From assembly GCA_019637435.1 (NCBI GenBank), contig JAHBVO010000003.1:186001-250000 (forward strand): a stretch of DNA of 64,000 nt, read 5' to 3'. This DNA comes from Candidatus Obscuribacterales bacterium (GTDB taxonomy: Bacteria > Cyanobacteriota > Vampirovibrionia > Obscuribacterales > Obscuribacteraceae). How positions within the stretch are numbered: position 1 is the stretch's first letter; every line of letters begins with the position of its first letter. The notes beneath the pieces were generated by a model. That model was not told the origin of the DNA, ran no database searches, and was given only the letters and a program-made list of their open reading frames with translations. This document shows, in pieces, positions 8,480 through 17,666 of the stretch. Both the position numbers and the translations under genes were made by a program.

Positions 8480-8523
8480 TTACGCCCCGCCAGACCCAGC
8501 TACCCTGCGCCAAAAATCCGATT

Positions 8524-8575
8524 TGTCTATCCACCAATGACGCAATTGCGAAATTCCGTCGCTCTCTGATAGACA
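8524..8575 (-). repeat. Palindromic element, copy B (reverse orientation)
   Basis: The outer arms TGTCTATC (8524-8531) and GATAGACA (8568-8575) are perfectly inverted. On the minus strand the core AGAGAGCGACGGAATTTCG matches the other copies. Confidence 0.7.
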
Positions 8576-8799
8576 GACTCGAAGGTATTAGATAAATAGA
8601 CAGAGAGGCAATCTGGTCGTAAATTGGCGAGTTTTATTTCCGGATTCTCTACGATCCGGCTTCCGGTTTGGCGAATTATTTTTCGGCCCGACAACGAGCT
8701 AGCGAAACCGAGAAAACGGCGCGAAGACACCAATGACCTGCTCTCTTTGCCTCCGAGAGCGATATGCAATAATCGATTAAGTGAACAGTGGGTGTTTCC

Positions 8800-9216
8800 A
8801 TGACAAAACAAATGTTTCCGCAATTCCCAGAAGGACCATCTTCTGTGCCCTGCGAAGATACAGTGCTGAACAAAATCATCGGAAATTACGGCGGCTGGGA
8901 GGCAATCTTGAAGCCTTGTACCGAGCTGCCTTCTGCTCTGCTTAAGGATTTGGCGAATGCCGATTATGAGCCCGACGAATTGGTTGCATGGCGCTTGGTT
9001 AATAATTCGGTAGGACGTGAAAGAGTCGTTTTGATGCTAGCCGGCCTTGCCTGCAATGTGGCTGCGCAAGATGAGCCGCTGGCACAACAGATCTCCGAAG
9101 GCTATTTTCGAAAATTCGACGATGAGCGCAAAGCACATAATGTGAGCTTCGACGAGATTACTGTAGTCGCTCAGAAACTTCGCCCCTACATGCAAAAAAT
9201 CTTGGAACAGAGTTAA
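8800..9216 (+). CDS. Hypothetical protein, acidic, cytoplasmic
   Basis: A 138-aa protein with no signal peptide or membrane segment, mainly helical, with an aromatic/Gly patch (IIGNYGGWEAIL) at about residues 25-36. I know no family for it. The ATG at 8800 (MTKQMFPQF) is preferred over a GTG 12 bases earlier; neither has a strong Shine-Dalgarno. It stands alone between two intergenic spaces and faces a TPR gene on the other strand. Confidence 0.6.
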   Translation: MTKQMFPQFPEGPSSVPCEDTVLNKIIGNYGGWEAILKPCTELPSALLKDLANADYEPDELVAWRLVNNSVGRERVVLMLAGLACNVAAQDEPLAQQISEGYFRKFDDERKAHNVSFDEITVVAQKLRPYMQKILEQS

Positions 9217-9312
9217 CTGTCGAGACTCCTTTGTGCTCTCCAAGGTATTCGCCGATTGCAGTACCGGTAGCAATAGACGCCGCCTTTAAAAGCGAATCTG
9301 GTTTGCCCCGAC

Positions 9313-9990
9313 TTACAAAAATTCCTTCGGCAGCGAGTCAAACTGCCCCGACAGCGTGAAGCGATCATCCTTCGGTTGCTCACCAAGCGCATCGGACAAC
9401 CTCTCATCCGGCAGCGGCTTGTACGTGACGCGAAAAGAATTTTTCTCAGCAGAGTCTTTCAGGTAAGTGGCATAGTCATCCCGAATCTGCTCAACTTCCG
9501 GATGCTCCAAACCCAACTTCGCGGATTTGATATACATCGCTTGCTGATAGAAAACGCCCGCCTCATCAACCTTTCGCCAAGCGTGATAGAGCAACGCGGC
9601 GTTGTGCGTAATCGTTCCCGTATCCAAATGGTCCTGTCCAAGACGCCGGCGATAGAGTTGCAAAAGCCGCATCATTACGGGCGCTCCATAATGATATCTC
9701 CGGCTACGATAGTAAATTTGCGAGAGAAGCTCCAGCGTAATGCCCACACGCTGGTCGTCACGATCATACGACTCAGCAATCTCTAAAGCACGAAGACCCG
9801 CATGTTCAGCCTCATCAAGCTTATCGTCCTTAATACACTGTTCCGTCTCAAGAACGTACTTCTGCCAACGAGCATTGCGCTGCTCCTCGGTTTCATCCAC
9901 GAAAAAAGAGGCGGCGTCACCATCGCCTGGAGGTGAACCGGCAGGTGAAACACCCTTGTATTCGCCGGACTGACTTGTGACCTCACTCAT
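9313..9990 (-). CDS. TPR-repeat protein
   Basis: A 225-aa protein with an N-terminal low-complexity Ser/Gly stretch (residues 1-30) and then three to four tetratricopeptide-type helical pairs (about 45-165): LDEAEHAGLRALEIAE, VGITLELLSQIYYRSRRY and KVDEAGVFYQQAMYIK. The repeats resemble the 42-residue TPR_12/kinesin light chain type, a protein-protein interaction scaffold. The tail (175-225) is charged. No signal peptide is visible, so it is probably cytoplasmic. Partners are unknown, since its neighbours are unrelated hypothetical genes. Confidence 0.75.
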   Translation of the reverse strand: MSEVTSQSGEYKGVSPAGSPPGDGDAASFFVDETEEQRNARWQKYVLETEQCIKDDKLDEAEHAGLRALEIAESYDRDDQRVGITLELLSQIYYRSRRYHYGAPVMMRLLQLYRRRLGQDHLDTGTITHNAALLYHAWRKVDEAGVFYQQAMYIKSAKLGLEHPEVEQIRDDYATYLKDSAEKNSFRVTYKPLPDERLSDALGEQPKDDRFTLSGQFDSLPKEFL

Positions 9991-10558
9991 TTATCGCCGC
10001 ATTCTTTGTTTGCCAAAACCGCACACATCGGACGAACAATCCGATTCAGCCCGAGGGCTCGGATATTTTACAGCAACAATCGTCGCCAGTTCGTATTCGA
10101 AACACCAACAAAGAAATCCAGGAGTAAGATTCCAAGAGATGCATCAATTCCATCCTAACATCCGCCACATCGCGCGACACCTTGTCAACTAAACCGATCG
10201 CAGCCTCCTGTCTGCCTTTCCAGCCTCTTAGACTCAAGACTCATATTTTTACGCGGTCTTGATTACGATGGTCCCAAAGGCGCATTATCGAGAAATCGTT
10301 TGTCCCATGCTTGCTTTCACAGGATTGTCTTAAACCACCCATTCCAGCCTGTTCCAAACTCGTGCACTCAACAAGATCGTGAGCCGAGTCAAACTGCATG
10401 TGCAACGATAACGAACCTCGAAACAGCCAGGAACGTCGCTCCGTCCCGTTACTTGCTGGTTTTCGCCTGCCCTCAGGTTCGCATTCCTAAGTCGGCAGAC
10501 TTATCCGTCCGCCGCCCCGTGGCCCAAAAACCACGAGACTGAATCAAGGAGCCAAATC
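9991..10558. other. 568-bp intergenic region, nothing recognised
   Basis: It lies between a minus-strand TPR gene and a plus-strand small membrane-anchored protein. I see no gene, RNA or repeat in it; it must contain the promoters of both. Confidence 0.4.
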
Positions 10559-10936
10559 ATGTTCTGGACACTTGCTATTGTCCTCGTGCTCGCCGCCATC
10601 GCAGTCGCCGAAAACCGGCGACTGAACAAGAAGGACGAGGCAGTGCTTCGACACACCATCGAAGTCAACCTCGGCATTCTGAAAGGTGAGCTCGAAAGAT
10701 TGGCGCCGCTTGCGAAGTCTCTGCCCGCCGACGATCAAGCCGAAGCCGACAAACTCCTGTCGCGCTCCCGCAAGATTGTCTCCGACGTCGAACCCCGCAT
10801 TGCGACTGCCCCTCGCCGCGAGCTAGGAAAACTCCTGCGCGACGTCTTTTCGGCAATGAATACGTCCACCGAGCTGCACAAGCTGCTCGCGAAGTATTCA
10901 CTCGTGCCGACTGTCGAAGACATGCCTCTCGAGTAA
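10559..10936 (+). CDS. Small membrane-anchored hypothetical protein
   Basis: A 125-aa protein with an N-terminal hydrophobic segment (FWTLAIVLVLAAIAVA, residues 2-17), followed by an amphipathic charged helical region (20-120) that would face the cytoplasm or periplasm. No lipobox or cleavage site is clear, so a signal-anchor is likely. The start has AAGGAG about 8 bases upstream. The gene is monocistronic and ends at a textbook terminator. No family is recognised. Confidence 0.7.
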   Translation: MFWTLAIVLVLAAIAVAENRRLNKKDEAVLRHTIEVNLGILKGELERLAPLAKSLPADDQAEADKLLSRSRKIVSDVEPRIATAPRRELGKLLRDVFSAMNTSTELHKLLAKYSLVPTVEDMPLE

Positions 10937-11030
10937 CACTCCGAGCCTGCCTTCGCGCCTGAGTCTTTGGTAGCTTGTCGTCAAACGATGACGCCAGGCA
11001 ATAATTACTCTAAATCATCAACCCAAGACG

Positions 11031-11068
11031 GTAGCAGGGTGGGAAGCCTTCTCACCCTGCTACTTTTT
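11031..11068 (+). terminator. Strong Rho-independent terminator
   Basis: GTAGCAGGGTG (11031-11041) pairs perfectly with CACCCTGCTAC (11053-11063) around an 11-nt loop, followed by TTTTT. It ends the gene at 10559-10936. Confidence 0.9.
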
Positions 11069-11072
11069 CCTT

Positions 11073-11095
11073 CACGTCTACTATATGCAGACGTG
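11073..11095 (+). repeat. CTACTATA box inside a small perfect hairpin
   Basis: CACGTCT and AGACGTG are inverted around ACTATATGC, so the box GTCTACTATA (11076-11085) forms one arm and the loop of a hairpin only 10 bases after the terminator. Confidence 0.6.
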
Positions 11096-11173
11096 ATCCA
11101 CCCTTCACCGAAATGACGAAGCCAACAGGGTTTCCACTATTTTCGCTTCGCAGGTGGTCAGCAAATACGAGGG

Positions 11174-11229
11174 TTTGGCTACGACAGAGCGACGGTTTCC
11201 TCGAATTTCGTCTACGCGTCGCAGACAAA
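11174..11229 (+). repeat. 55-bp palindromic element, copy C
   Basis: It begins TTTGGCTACGACAGAGCGAC and ends with GTCGCAGACAAA. It is almost identical to copy D, 154 bp downstream, with two differences in the core, so one was probably copied recently. Confidence 0.75.
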
Positions 11230-11304
11230 CGAATGCCGTGAAGGAGGGCGTGGAGCATGAGTCTCGGCGTATGCCGGTTTCGGGCGCCGCCTTGTGCGTA
11301 GCTC

Positions 11305-11312
11305 TATAGTAG
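11305..11312 (-). repeat. Reverse CTACTATA box
   Basis: TATAGTAG lies between palindromic elements C and D. A shorter match, ATAGTAG, is at 11463-11469. Confidence 0.4.
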
Positions 11313-11327
11313 CAATCCGGAACAGGC

Positions 11328-11382
11328 TTTGGCTACGACAGAGCGACGGTTTCCTCGAATTTCGTCTACGTGTCGTAGACAC
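11328..11382 (+). repeat. 55-bp palindromic element, copy D
   Basis: It begins TTTGGCTACGACAGAGCGAC and ends GTCGTAGACA. Here the outer arms GGCTACGAC and GTCGTAGAC are inverted with one mismatch. Confidence 0.75.
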
Positions 11383-11563
11383 GACGCGTCCTCTCCACTT
11401 CTGGAACAGACTAAAAGCTCGCACCTGAAACCCTTTTGAGTACTTTAGCATCACGATACTGCATAGTAGACATGTTCAGGGATCGTGACATAGTGGCGAA
11501 GCAAGGCTGCCCGACAAGTCTATTGAGATACAATACCGATCCCCCAGCCATAAAGATATAACC

Positions 11564-13498
11564 ATGATCAAAACGGACTTCCTCACTGAATTTGACGTGC
11601 ATCTCTTCTCAGAGGGCTCGCATTACCGCCTGTACGACAAGATGGGCGCTCATGTCATCGAGCAAGACGGTCAGGTCGGCACGCACTTCGCCGTCTGGGC
11701 GCCAAGCGCAGAGCGCATCTCCGTAGTCGGCGACTTCAATGAGTGGCGCGCCGGCGCCAACCCGATGACGCAAGTCGGTCAGTCCGGGCTCTGGACAACA
11801 TTCATTCCAGGCGTCAAAAGCGGTTTCGCCTACAAATATCACGTGACCCCAAACAACGGCCAGCCGCCCTCGGAGCGCTCCGACCCGTTTGGCTTCTACG
11901 CAGAAGTTCGACCAAAAACCGCCTCACTCGTTTGGAATCTCGACCAATACAAGTGGCAAGATAAGGCTTGGATGGAGAAGCGGAAAAACCGAAACGCGCT
12001 CGATGCGCCGATTTCCGTTTACGAAGTCCATCTGGGTTCGTGGATGCGCGTTCCCGAGGAAGAAAATCGCTGGCTGACTTACAGAGAGCTCGCCGACAAA
12101 CTCACTTCCTATGTCAAAGATATGGGTTTCACACACGTCGAATTCCTGCCCATCGGCGAGCATCCGCTCGATGTTTCATGGGGATATCAGCCGATCGGCT
12201 ATTTCTCACCGACCAGCCGTTTCGGTACACCGGACGATTTGATGTATCTGATCGATCAATTACACCAGAACGACATTGGCGTTCTGGTTGACTGGGTGCC
12301 CGCTCACTTTCCCAAAGACGGGCATGGATTGGGCATGTTCGATGGCACACATTTATACGAACACGCCGACCCGCGCCAGGGCGAACACAAAGAATGGGGC
12401 ACCTACATCTTCAATTACGGTCGCTACGAAGTTGATGAATACTTGACCTCCAACGCATTCTTCTGGCTGGACAAATACCACATCGATGGTCTGCGCGTCG
12501 ACGCCGTCGCCTCGATGATCTACCTGGACTACGGCCGCAAGGACGGCGAGTGGATCGCGAACCCATACGGTGGTCGCGAAAATATCGAAGCGTTGAATTT
12601 CTTGCGCAAACTGAACGAGCGCATCTATTCCAATTACCCGGACGTGATGACGATCGCAGAAGAATCAACAGCCTGGCCACAGGTATCAAAACCGACCTAT
12701 GTTGGTGGTCTCGGTTTTCATCAAAAATGGGACATGGGCTGGATGCACGACATCCTCGAATACATGGCGCATGAACCGATTCACCGCAAATATCACCACA
12801 ACAAACTCACATTCCGCGGCTTGTATGCTTTCTCGGAGAACTTCATCCTACCTCTATCTCACGATGAAGTTGTGTACGGCAAACGTTCTCTTCTAAACAA
12901 AATGCCCGGCGACGAATGGCAGCAATTCGCCAACTTGCGCCTGCTGTTCGGATTCATGTACACAACACCGGCGAAGAAGCTTCTGTTTATGGGCGGCGAG
13001 TTCGGACAGTGGAACGAGTGGAACAGCGCAGTCAGCCTTGATTGGCATCTTTTGAACAACCATTTGAACAAAGGCGTTCAAAACTGGATGCGCGATCTAA
13101 ACCACCTATATTCCGATGAAGCGGCAATGCACGAACAAGATTGCATCGGACACGGCTTCGAGTGGATCGATTGCAGCGACGTTGAACAGAGCATAGTCTG
13201 CTTCTTGCGAATCGCGAAAGATCCAGAAGAAGTTCTAATGGTCGTCTGTAACTTCACACCGGTGGTCCGTCACCACTATCAAATCGGCGTTCCATTTGGT
13301 GGTCACTGGAAGGAAATTCTAAACAGCGATAGCACCGCCTATGGTGGCAGCGGCGTCGGTAATTACGGCGGCACGGATGCTTACGACGGAAACGTTCACG
13401 GCAAACCGCACGGTCTGTCATTGACGCTACCGCCTCTCGGTATGCTCGTTTTCAAACCCGAAAGCAAACCGGCCAAAACGATCGAAAAGAAGAAATAA
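11564..13498 (+). CDS. glgB: 1,4-alpha-glucan branching enzyme (GH13)
   Basis: A 644-aa cytoplasmic enzyme that cuts alpha-1,4 glucan chains and re-attaches them by alpha-1,6 bonds in glycogen. An N-terminal carbohydrate-binding E-set domain (about 20-110; AVWAPSAERISVVGDFNEW) precedes the GH13 barrel. Barrel motifs are DWVPAHFPKDGHGL, the nucleophile D313 in GLRVDAVASM, the acid/base glutamates at 366-367 in TIAEEST, and D434 in PLSHDEVVYGK. Then comes the C-terminal beta domain. The length suits the 630-730 aa family. No other glycogen gene is adjacent. The tail is Lys-rich. The start was chosen by the family-like N-terminus; no strong Shine-Dalgarno is seen. Confidence 0.96.
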   Translation: MIKTDFLTEFDVHLFSEGSHYRLYDKMGAHVIEQDGQVGTHFAVWAPSAERISVVGDFNEWRAGANPMTQVGQSGLWTTFIPGVKSGFAYKYHVTPNNGQPPSERSDPFGFYAEVRPKTASLVWNLDQYKWQDKAWMEKRKNRNALDAPISVYEVHLGSWMRVPEEENRWLTYRELADKLTSYVKDMGFTHVEFLPIGEHPLDVSWGYQPIGYFSPTSRFGTPDDLMYLIDQLHQNDIGVLVDWVPAHFPKDGHGLGMFDGTHLYEHADPRQGEHKEWGTYIFNYGRYEVDEYLTSNAFFWLDKYHIDGLRVDAVASMIYLDYGRKDGEWIANPYGGRENIEALNFLRKLNERIYSNYPDVMTIAEESTAWPQVSKPTYVGGLGFHQKWDMGWMHDILEYMAHEPIHRKYHHNKLTFRGLYAFSENFILPLSHDEVVYGKRSLLNKMPGDEWQQFANLRLLFGFMYTTPAKKLLFMGGEFGQWNEWNSAVSLDWHLLNNHLNKGVQNWMRDLNHLYSDEAAMHEQDCIGHGFEWIDCSDVEQSIVCFLRIAKDPEEVLMVVCNFTPVVRHHYQIGVPFGGHWKEILNSDSTAYGGSGVGNYGGTDAYDGNVHGKPHGLSLTLPPLGMLVFKPESKPAKTIEKKK

Positions 13499-13557
13499 GT
13501 TCTTAATTCGTTCATACACTTGCACTGCAGCATCGATGATGAAGTCGCGATGTCTTC

Positions 13558-14109
13558 CTATTTGACGAGTTGATATGCAGAGGAAAAAACCTTCGCCTTC
13601 CCGTCTCTAAGCACCGTCACGTCAGCTGTTAGCTTGTCGTCCGTTCTCTTGTAGTGAATGGTGACAGTGTCTTTGCTTCGATTTTGAAAAGTCGCCTCAT
13701 TATTCGCGACCTTGATCAAACTAAGATCACCTGGTTCTGCCTGTTCATCCCATGGAACAAAGCCGTTCTTAAAATGCTTAATCCGCATCACCAGCGCGTT
13801 TCCACCCTTTAAAATCGCAATCAATTCATAGAGCGTAGATTTTGAATTTTGCACCGAATGGCAATGCCCGACAATACTGTCGCCCTCAACGCTGCCCCAG
13901 ATTTCTTCGGTAATTTCATCACCTTCGGCAGCACGCCACTTTCCTGTGAGAAAAGACATTTGTTCGATATTTGCCTTAGCGGACTCTGCCGAGTTCCCTC
14001 CAGGCGCGCCATGCGAGCCGTTCGCCTCTTGAGCACTATCCGCTCGACACTCACCGCAATACAGAAGAAATACGGTTGCCGCCAAGAAAAAAGAAACTGA
14101 TCTGTTCAT
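13558..14109 (-). CDS. Secreted DUF6265-like protein
   Basis: A 183-aa protein with a signal peptide (MNRSVSFFLAATVFLLYCG, cleavage likely after ECRA) and a C-terminal lipocalin-like beta domain of the DUF6265 type: MSFLTGKWRA, EEIWGSVEGDSIVGH, RIKHFKNGFVPW. The function of that family is not established. The start at 14109 has GGAAGGGA a few bases upstream, so an upstream 25-codon extension was dropped. The gene stands alone, convergent with glgB 59 bases away. A similar WLAG/FLAGQW opening appears in the secreted protein at 16916-17458. Confidence 0.75.
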   Translation of the reverse strand: MNRSVSFFLAATVFLLYCGECRADSAQEANGSHGAPGGNSAESAKANIEQMSFLTGKWRAAEGDEITEEIWGSVEGDSIVGHCHSVQNSKSTLYELIAILKGGNALVMRIKHFKNGFVPWDEQAEPGDLSLIKVANNEATFQNRSKDTVTIHYKRTDDKLTADVTVLRDGKAKVFSSAYQLVK

Positions 14110-14249
14110 TTCAATCCCTTCCAACAATAGACTGTCGAGCATCGCAATACAGCACACACGCTCCGGAAAAGAGTACCACTCCACTCAGAAAAATGAGCGG
14201 CTTAATACATAAGATCGTGCCTGCTTGAACCAGAATAAACTTTTGCCCT

Positions 14250-14534
14250 TTATGGGTCAGGCAAACAACATCCATACGCCCTGCCGTTAAATGCGCCGAC
14301 TATACCACCGGCACCGTTTCCACATCCGCCGTGACAGCTCATCGCCTTCTCGGTACACGGACAATGAGGTCCCGCATCACAGCAAGTACTGCGATCGATT
14401 TCGTATTCAGCCGGCTTCTCAGCAGCACCATAGAAATAGCCAGCACAAGCACACAGGCTAATGCTAGCCATTCCGATTACCAGCCAGCTGGAATTGACGC
14501 GCTTACAAAACGATAAGAAGCGATTTCTGTGCAT
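14250..14534 (-). CDS. Small Cys-rich putative lipoprotein
   Basis: A 94-aa protein with an N-terminal hydrophobic segment (SSWLVIGMASISLCACAGYF) containing a lipobox-like LCAC, then a mature part rich in Cys and Gly (STCCDAGPHCPC, MSCHGGCGNGAGG, YGCCLPDP). Eight cysteines in the exported part suggest disulphides or metal binding. GGAGG lies 8 bases before the ATG at 14534, which is why the longer frame was rejected. Unknown family. Confidence 0.62.
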   Translation of the reverse strand: MHRNRFLSFCKRVNSSWLVIGMASISLCACAGYFYGAAEKPAEYEIDRSTCCDAGPHCPCTEKAMSCHGGCGNGAGGIVGAFNGRAYGCCLPDP

Positions 14535-14688
14535 GCAACAAACCTCCGCGAAACTAGTTCGCAGCAGCAAAAGGTTGGTGGTGGTAGTCTAGTAAAAGAG
14601 CCGCGAAATGCTGCTCCAAACTAATTTAGTTCAACTTTTACGATCGCAAAACAGGAAAAACCCTGACGCACTTCGGCACCCCGAAATT

Positions 14689-16383
14689 CTAATTAAGCGG
14701 ACAGGCCCGCTCCACGATTTCGGACATATTGACGCCCGGATGAAGCGTTCCATAGTTCATTCCATGATCGTGATCGAGACGCGAAGAAACAAACGCATCA
14801 ACAACACTATCCGGCGAGAATCGCACGACGAGCGAGCCCTGGAGCGCAAGCGCCATGCGTTCCACCAGACGGCGCGTAGTCCGTTCGACACCCAGGTCTT
14901 TATTCAAGATGGCGCGTTTCACCGCTTGAAGCTGAGTGATGACTTCGTCTGCATATTTGTCGAAACGAATATCAGAGCCGCCTGCCTTGTTCAACTCCGC
15001 CTGAATCGACTCTACGACGCCCTCTTCTTTGGCTACGGCGCGAAGAACGTCTAAACCGATCACATTGCCGGAACCTTCCCATATCGAGTTCAACGGACTC
15101 TCGCGGAACAATCGCGGCATGACAGACTCTTCCACATATCCCGCGCCGCCCATGCATTCCATGGCTTCGTAAGCGTGTTGCGGAGCCCGTTTGCAAATCC
15201 AGAATTTTGAAACTGCGCTTACAATTCTTCTGAAGGCCTGCTCTTCATTTGAAGAAGCCGTATCGTAAGACTCGGCTAAACGAAGAACCAACAGCGCCGC
15301 CGCTTCCGACTCTACAGCCAGGTCGGCAAGCACGTTTTGCATCAATTCTTGTTCAATCAGTTTCTTTCCAAAAGCAGAACGCTGACTGCAATGGTGCACC
15401 GCCTGTAGTGTCGCCTGTCTCATAACACTAGCGCTTCCAACCGCGCAATCCAGACGCGTGTGGTTTACCATCTCGATGATCGTCGGCACGCCCCGCCCCT
15501 CGTTACCAACCAGATAACCGATGGTGTCGCGGAATTCCACTTCCGATGAAGCGTTCGACTTGTTGCCTAATTTGTCTTTCAAACGCTGAATGAAGAAATT
15601 GTTTTTCGTTCCATCTTCAAGAAAACGCGGCACGAGGAAGCAGGACAAGCCATCTTGCGCTTGCGCGAGAATTAAAAACGCGTCCGACATCGGAGCCGAG
15701 CAGAACCACTTATGACCGGTGATTCGATAAGGTTGCGCAGGTCCACGCTGACTTATCGGCACTGCTCTAGTCGTATTCGCTCTAACGTCAGAACCGCCTT
15801 GCTTCTCAGTCATGCCCATACCAAAAATCACGCCGGATTTCTCACCAGCGGGTTTCAACTTACCATCGTATCCGTTTAAAACCAGCCTGGGCTCCCAGAT
15901 CTTTGCGAGTTCGGGTTGCAAACGCAGCGCCGGAACCACCGAGTAAGTCATCGACATAGGGCAGCAATGACCGGCTTCCGTTTGATACGCCAGGTACATA
16001 AGAGCAGCGCGAGCGACATGGCTACCTTCTTGCTGCTGCGCCCAAGGCAGATTGTGCAAGCCATTTTCAGCGGACAATCCCATCATCTTATGAAACGCCG
16101 GATGGAAATCGACCTCGTCGATGCGATTACCAAATCGATCGAAGGTTTTCAACACGGGCGTGTAGCGATTTGCCTGATCGGCCCACTCAAGAACCTCCGC
16201 GCTTCCCATGCGTTGTCCATAATCCGAAATCCGCTCATAAGCCCAGGATCCGCGGTGCCGTTTCAATCCATCAACAAGAACGATGTCTGACAGAAACAAA
16301 TTGAAGTCAACCAGCGGTGTCGGTTGATTGAAAACTTCGTGAGTGAAGACAGTTGTCTTAGGCTCATCCTGGCAGATAGTCAT
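14689..16383 (-). CDS. AidB-like acyl-CoA dehydrogenase
   Basis: A 564-aa flavoprotein of the acyl-CoA dehydrogenase superfamily, closest by eye to AidB (about 540 aa). The N-terminal AidB signature FNQPTPLVDFNLFLSD is present, followed by the FAD-binding FGMGMTEKQGGSDVRANTT, ITGHKWFCSAPMSD and the C-terminal ECMGGAGYVEES...IWEGSGN. In E. coli AidB is induced by alkylating agents and binds DNA. The dehydrogenase substrate is uncertain in any AidB, so an isovaleryl-CoA dehydrogenase-like or DNA-protection role cannot be separated here. The start at 16383 is chosen by homology to the AidB N-terminus; the Shine-Dalgarno is weak. The gene is monocistronic. Confidence 0.85.
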   Translation of the reverse strand: MTICQDEPKTTVFTHEVFNQPTPLVDFNLFLSDIVLVDGLKRHRGSWAYERISDYGQRMGSAEVLEWADQANRYTPVLKTFDRFGNRIDEVDFHPAFHKMMGLSAENGLHNLPWAQQQEGSHVARAALMYLAYQTEAGHCCPMSMTYSVVPALRLQPELAKIWEPRLVLNGYDGKLKPAGEKSGVIFGMGMTEKQGGSDVRANTTRAVPISQRGPAQPYRITGHKWFCSAPMSDAFLILAQAQDGLSCFLVPRFLEDGTKNNFFIQRLKDKLGNKSNASSEVEFRDTIGYLVGNEGRGVPTIIEMVNHTRLDCAVGSASVMRQATLQAVHHCSQRSAFGKKLIEQELMQNVLADLAVESEAAALLVLRLAESYDTASSNEEQAFRRIVSAVSKFWICKRAPQHAYEAMECMGGAGYVEESVMPRLFRESPLNSIWEGSGNVIGLDVLRAVAKEEGVVESIQAELNKAGGSDIRFDKYADEVITQLQAVKRAILNKDLGVERTTRRLVERMALALQGSLVVRFSPDSVVDAFVSSRLDHDHGMNYGTLHPGVNMSEIVERACPLN

Positions 16384-16915
16384 GGTGGAATTCTCAGCTC
16401 CGTAGCCGTTTAAGTGGGAGAATGAAAGATCGTACAACAAAGAAGCGCCTATAAGCACTTTTCAGCTCAGGTCAAAATCTCCAGTCCGTGCTTTTCCGCA
16501 ACCGCTAACAGCTTAAGAGCTGCTCTCTGAGGGCGTGTTGCTCCTGATTCCCACTTTCTACAGTGCTCTCGCTTGTGTTGAGATACCGAGCAAACAGAAC
16601 GGGCGCAATAGTTTTGGCACCAGCGTCGCCCTCTTGGAACGCTTATCCCCAAATCTATGGCGCCGACAAACATATTTTTGCAGAGGAACTGCCCGTTCAA
16701 ACGTCTGTTCCCGACACGGGACTTGACGGCGCGAGCCACTATTTTTCAGACACAGGCGAGGGCTCTCGCTTTGTATGCACCCAGTTCCTTGTATTCACTC
16801 TGGTGCGGACGGGCGCTCATCCGACGAACGCTGAGCTAACGACCAAAGGATGCCCGACCATCTCAGGATGGTAGCAACTTCCTGAACAGCGCTTTCTAGA
16901 TTGGAAGAATCAGGT
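16384..16915. other. Spacer containing a decayed regulator gene
   Basis: The only recognisable content is the frameshifted HTH remnant at about 16467-16640. The remainder up to 16915 shows stop codons in every frame and no motif. Confidence 0.45.
16467..16640 (-). pseudogene. Frameshifted XRE/HigA-type HTH regulator remnant
   Basis: On the minus strand one frame reads VLFARYLNTSESTV and the next continues RKWESGATRPQRAALKLL..EKHGLEIL. Joined by a one-base shift, this matches the C-terminal helix-turn-helix of small XRE regulators/antitoxins, whose usual text is like VFARYLN.S.STV.KWE.G...P.G.ALKLL. Upstream sequence has stops in all frames, so the N-terminal half is lost too. No intact toxin gene lies beside it. 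This is a decayed antitoxin or regulator, called from pattern memory only. Confidence 0.55.
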
Positions 16916-17458
16916 TTACAAACCTGACTCTTCTTCAGGCGATCGAGACAGAACATAGTCTTTCGTGACAGAACCTTCTTTAACACTTAGCTTAAGCTCA
17001 TTTTTCTTTAGGCTCTTTTCAAATGAAACCGTCAACACTGGCGAAAAGTCAAAGGTTGCTTTGTCACCGTCAGAATTGAACGAACCTGCGCGCTCGGAAT
17101 GTTTTGCGGCCGAGAGATCAAATAATTTTGTTGCATATGACGATTTGACCTGATGAGCAGTTATGCGGTCGTTTCTTACTAAAATATCTTTTTCCCACTT
17201 GTGGTACACACACTCTAGTTTCCCACTGACTTTAAGCCAATTGATTTCAATTTTTCGGTTCGCGGACTGGTAGATCCATTGTCCAGCCAAAAAATCTAAA
17301 GACCGAGGCCAGTCGTCCAGGGTTATTGCCGCAGCCTTGCCAGGAACACTATCCATTGTCACTGGTGGTTCAGCGTTTACTGAACCGATGAAGAAGATAA
17401 AAACACTGATCGCCAGAGATGATATCCGCACTTTAGCGTTGGCTTTAGGCATTTGCAT
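16916..17458 (-). CDS. Secreted hypothetical protein
   Basis: A 180-aa protein with a signal peptide (KVRISSLAISVFIFFIGSVNA, cleaved before EPP) and a beta-rich mature domain starting at FLAGQWIYQSANRKIEI. That opening resembles the protein at 13558-14109 and lipocalin-like DUF families. The start could be 17458 or 17452; a TTG-initiated longer frame would put 21 non-hydrophobic residues before the signal and was rejected. Probably periplasmic or cell-surface; function unknown. Confidence 0.6.
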   Translation of the reverse strand: MQMPKANAKVRISSLAISVFIFFIGSVNAEPPVTMDSVPGKAAAITLDDWPRSLDFLAGQWIYQSANRKIEINWLKVSGKLECVYHKWEKDILVRNDRITAHQVKSSYATKLFDLSAAKHSERAGSFNSDGDKATFDFSPVLTVSFEKSLKKNELKLSVKEGSVTKDYVLSRSPEEESGL

Positions 17459-17640
17459 ATGGACCAGAAAGGAGAAAGAGGTTTGTTTCGTAAAGGTGTC
17501 AAAATTTTTCACCGTTGTCAATCGATATTGAAGGAAAGGTCTGGGCCTTGACTCCGCATAGTATCAAAGACAAGATGGATTACATCTGGACAAACGGTCA
17601 CCCGTAAACAGGCAAGCAGATAATCTGACTTAATATCGGC

Positions 17641-17662
17641 AGAGGGGGAGCAATCCCCCTCT
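17641..17662. terminator. Perfect hairpin beside the 17667-18275 gene
   Basis: AGAGGGGGA and TCCCCCTCT pair perfectly around GCAA. It lies 4 bases after the minus-strand stop at 17667 but has no T-run on that strand, so it is a terminator candidate only. Confidence 0.5.
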
Positions 17663-17666
17663 GTTT

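Larger units (their letters stand above)
8294..8799. other. Intergenic region with terminator, a duplicated box unit and a palindrome
   Basis: The order after the peptidase stop is: terminator 8311-8350, two direct copies of a ~56-bp unit that starts with the CTACTATA box (8361-8416, 8424-8479), then palindromic element copy B (8524-8575). The rest is the leader of the gene at 8800. Confidence 0.6.
10937..11563. other. Repeat-rich spacer upstream of glgB
   Basis: It contains the terminator 11031-11068, a CTACTATA box inside a perfect 7-bp inverted repeat (11073-11095), palindromic elements C and D, and reverse boxes at 11305-11312 and 11463-11469. No gene is supported. Confidence 0.6.
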
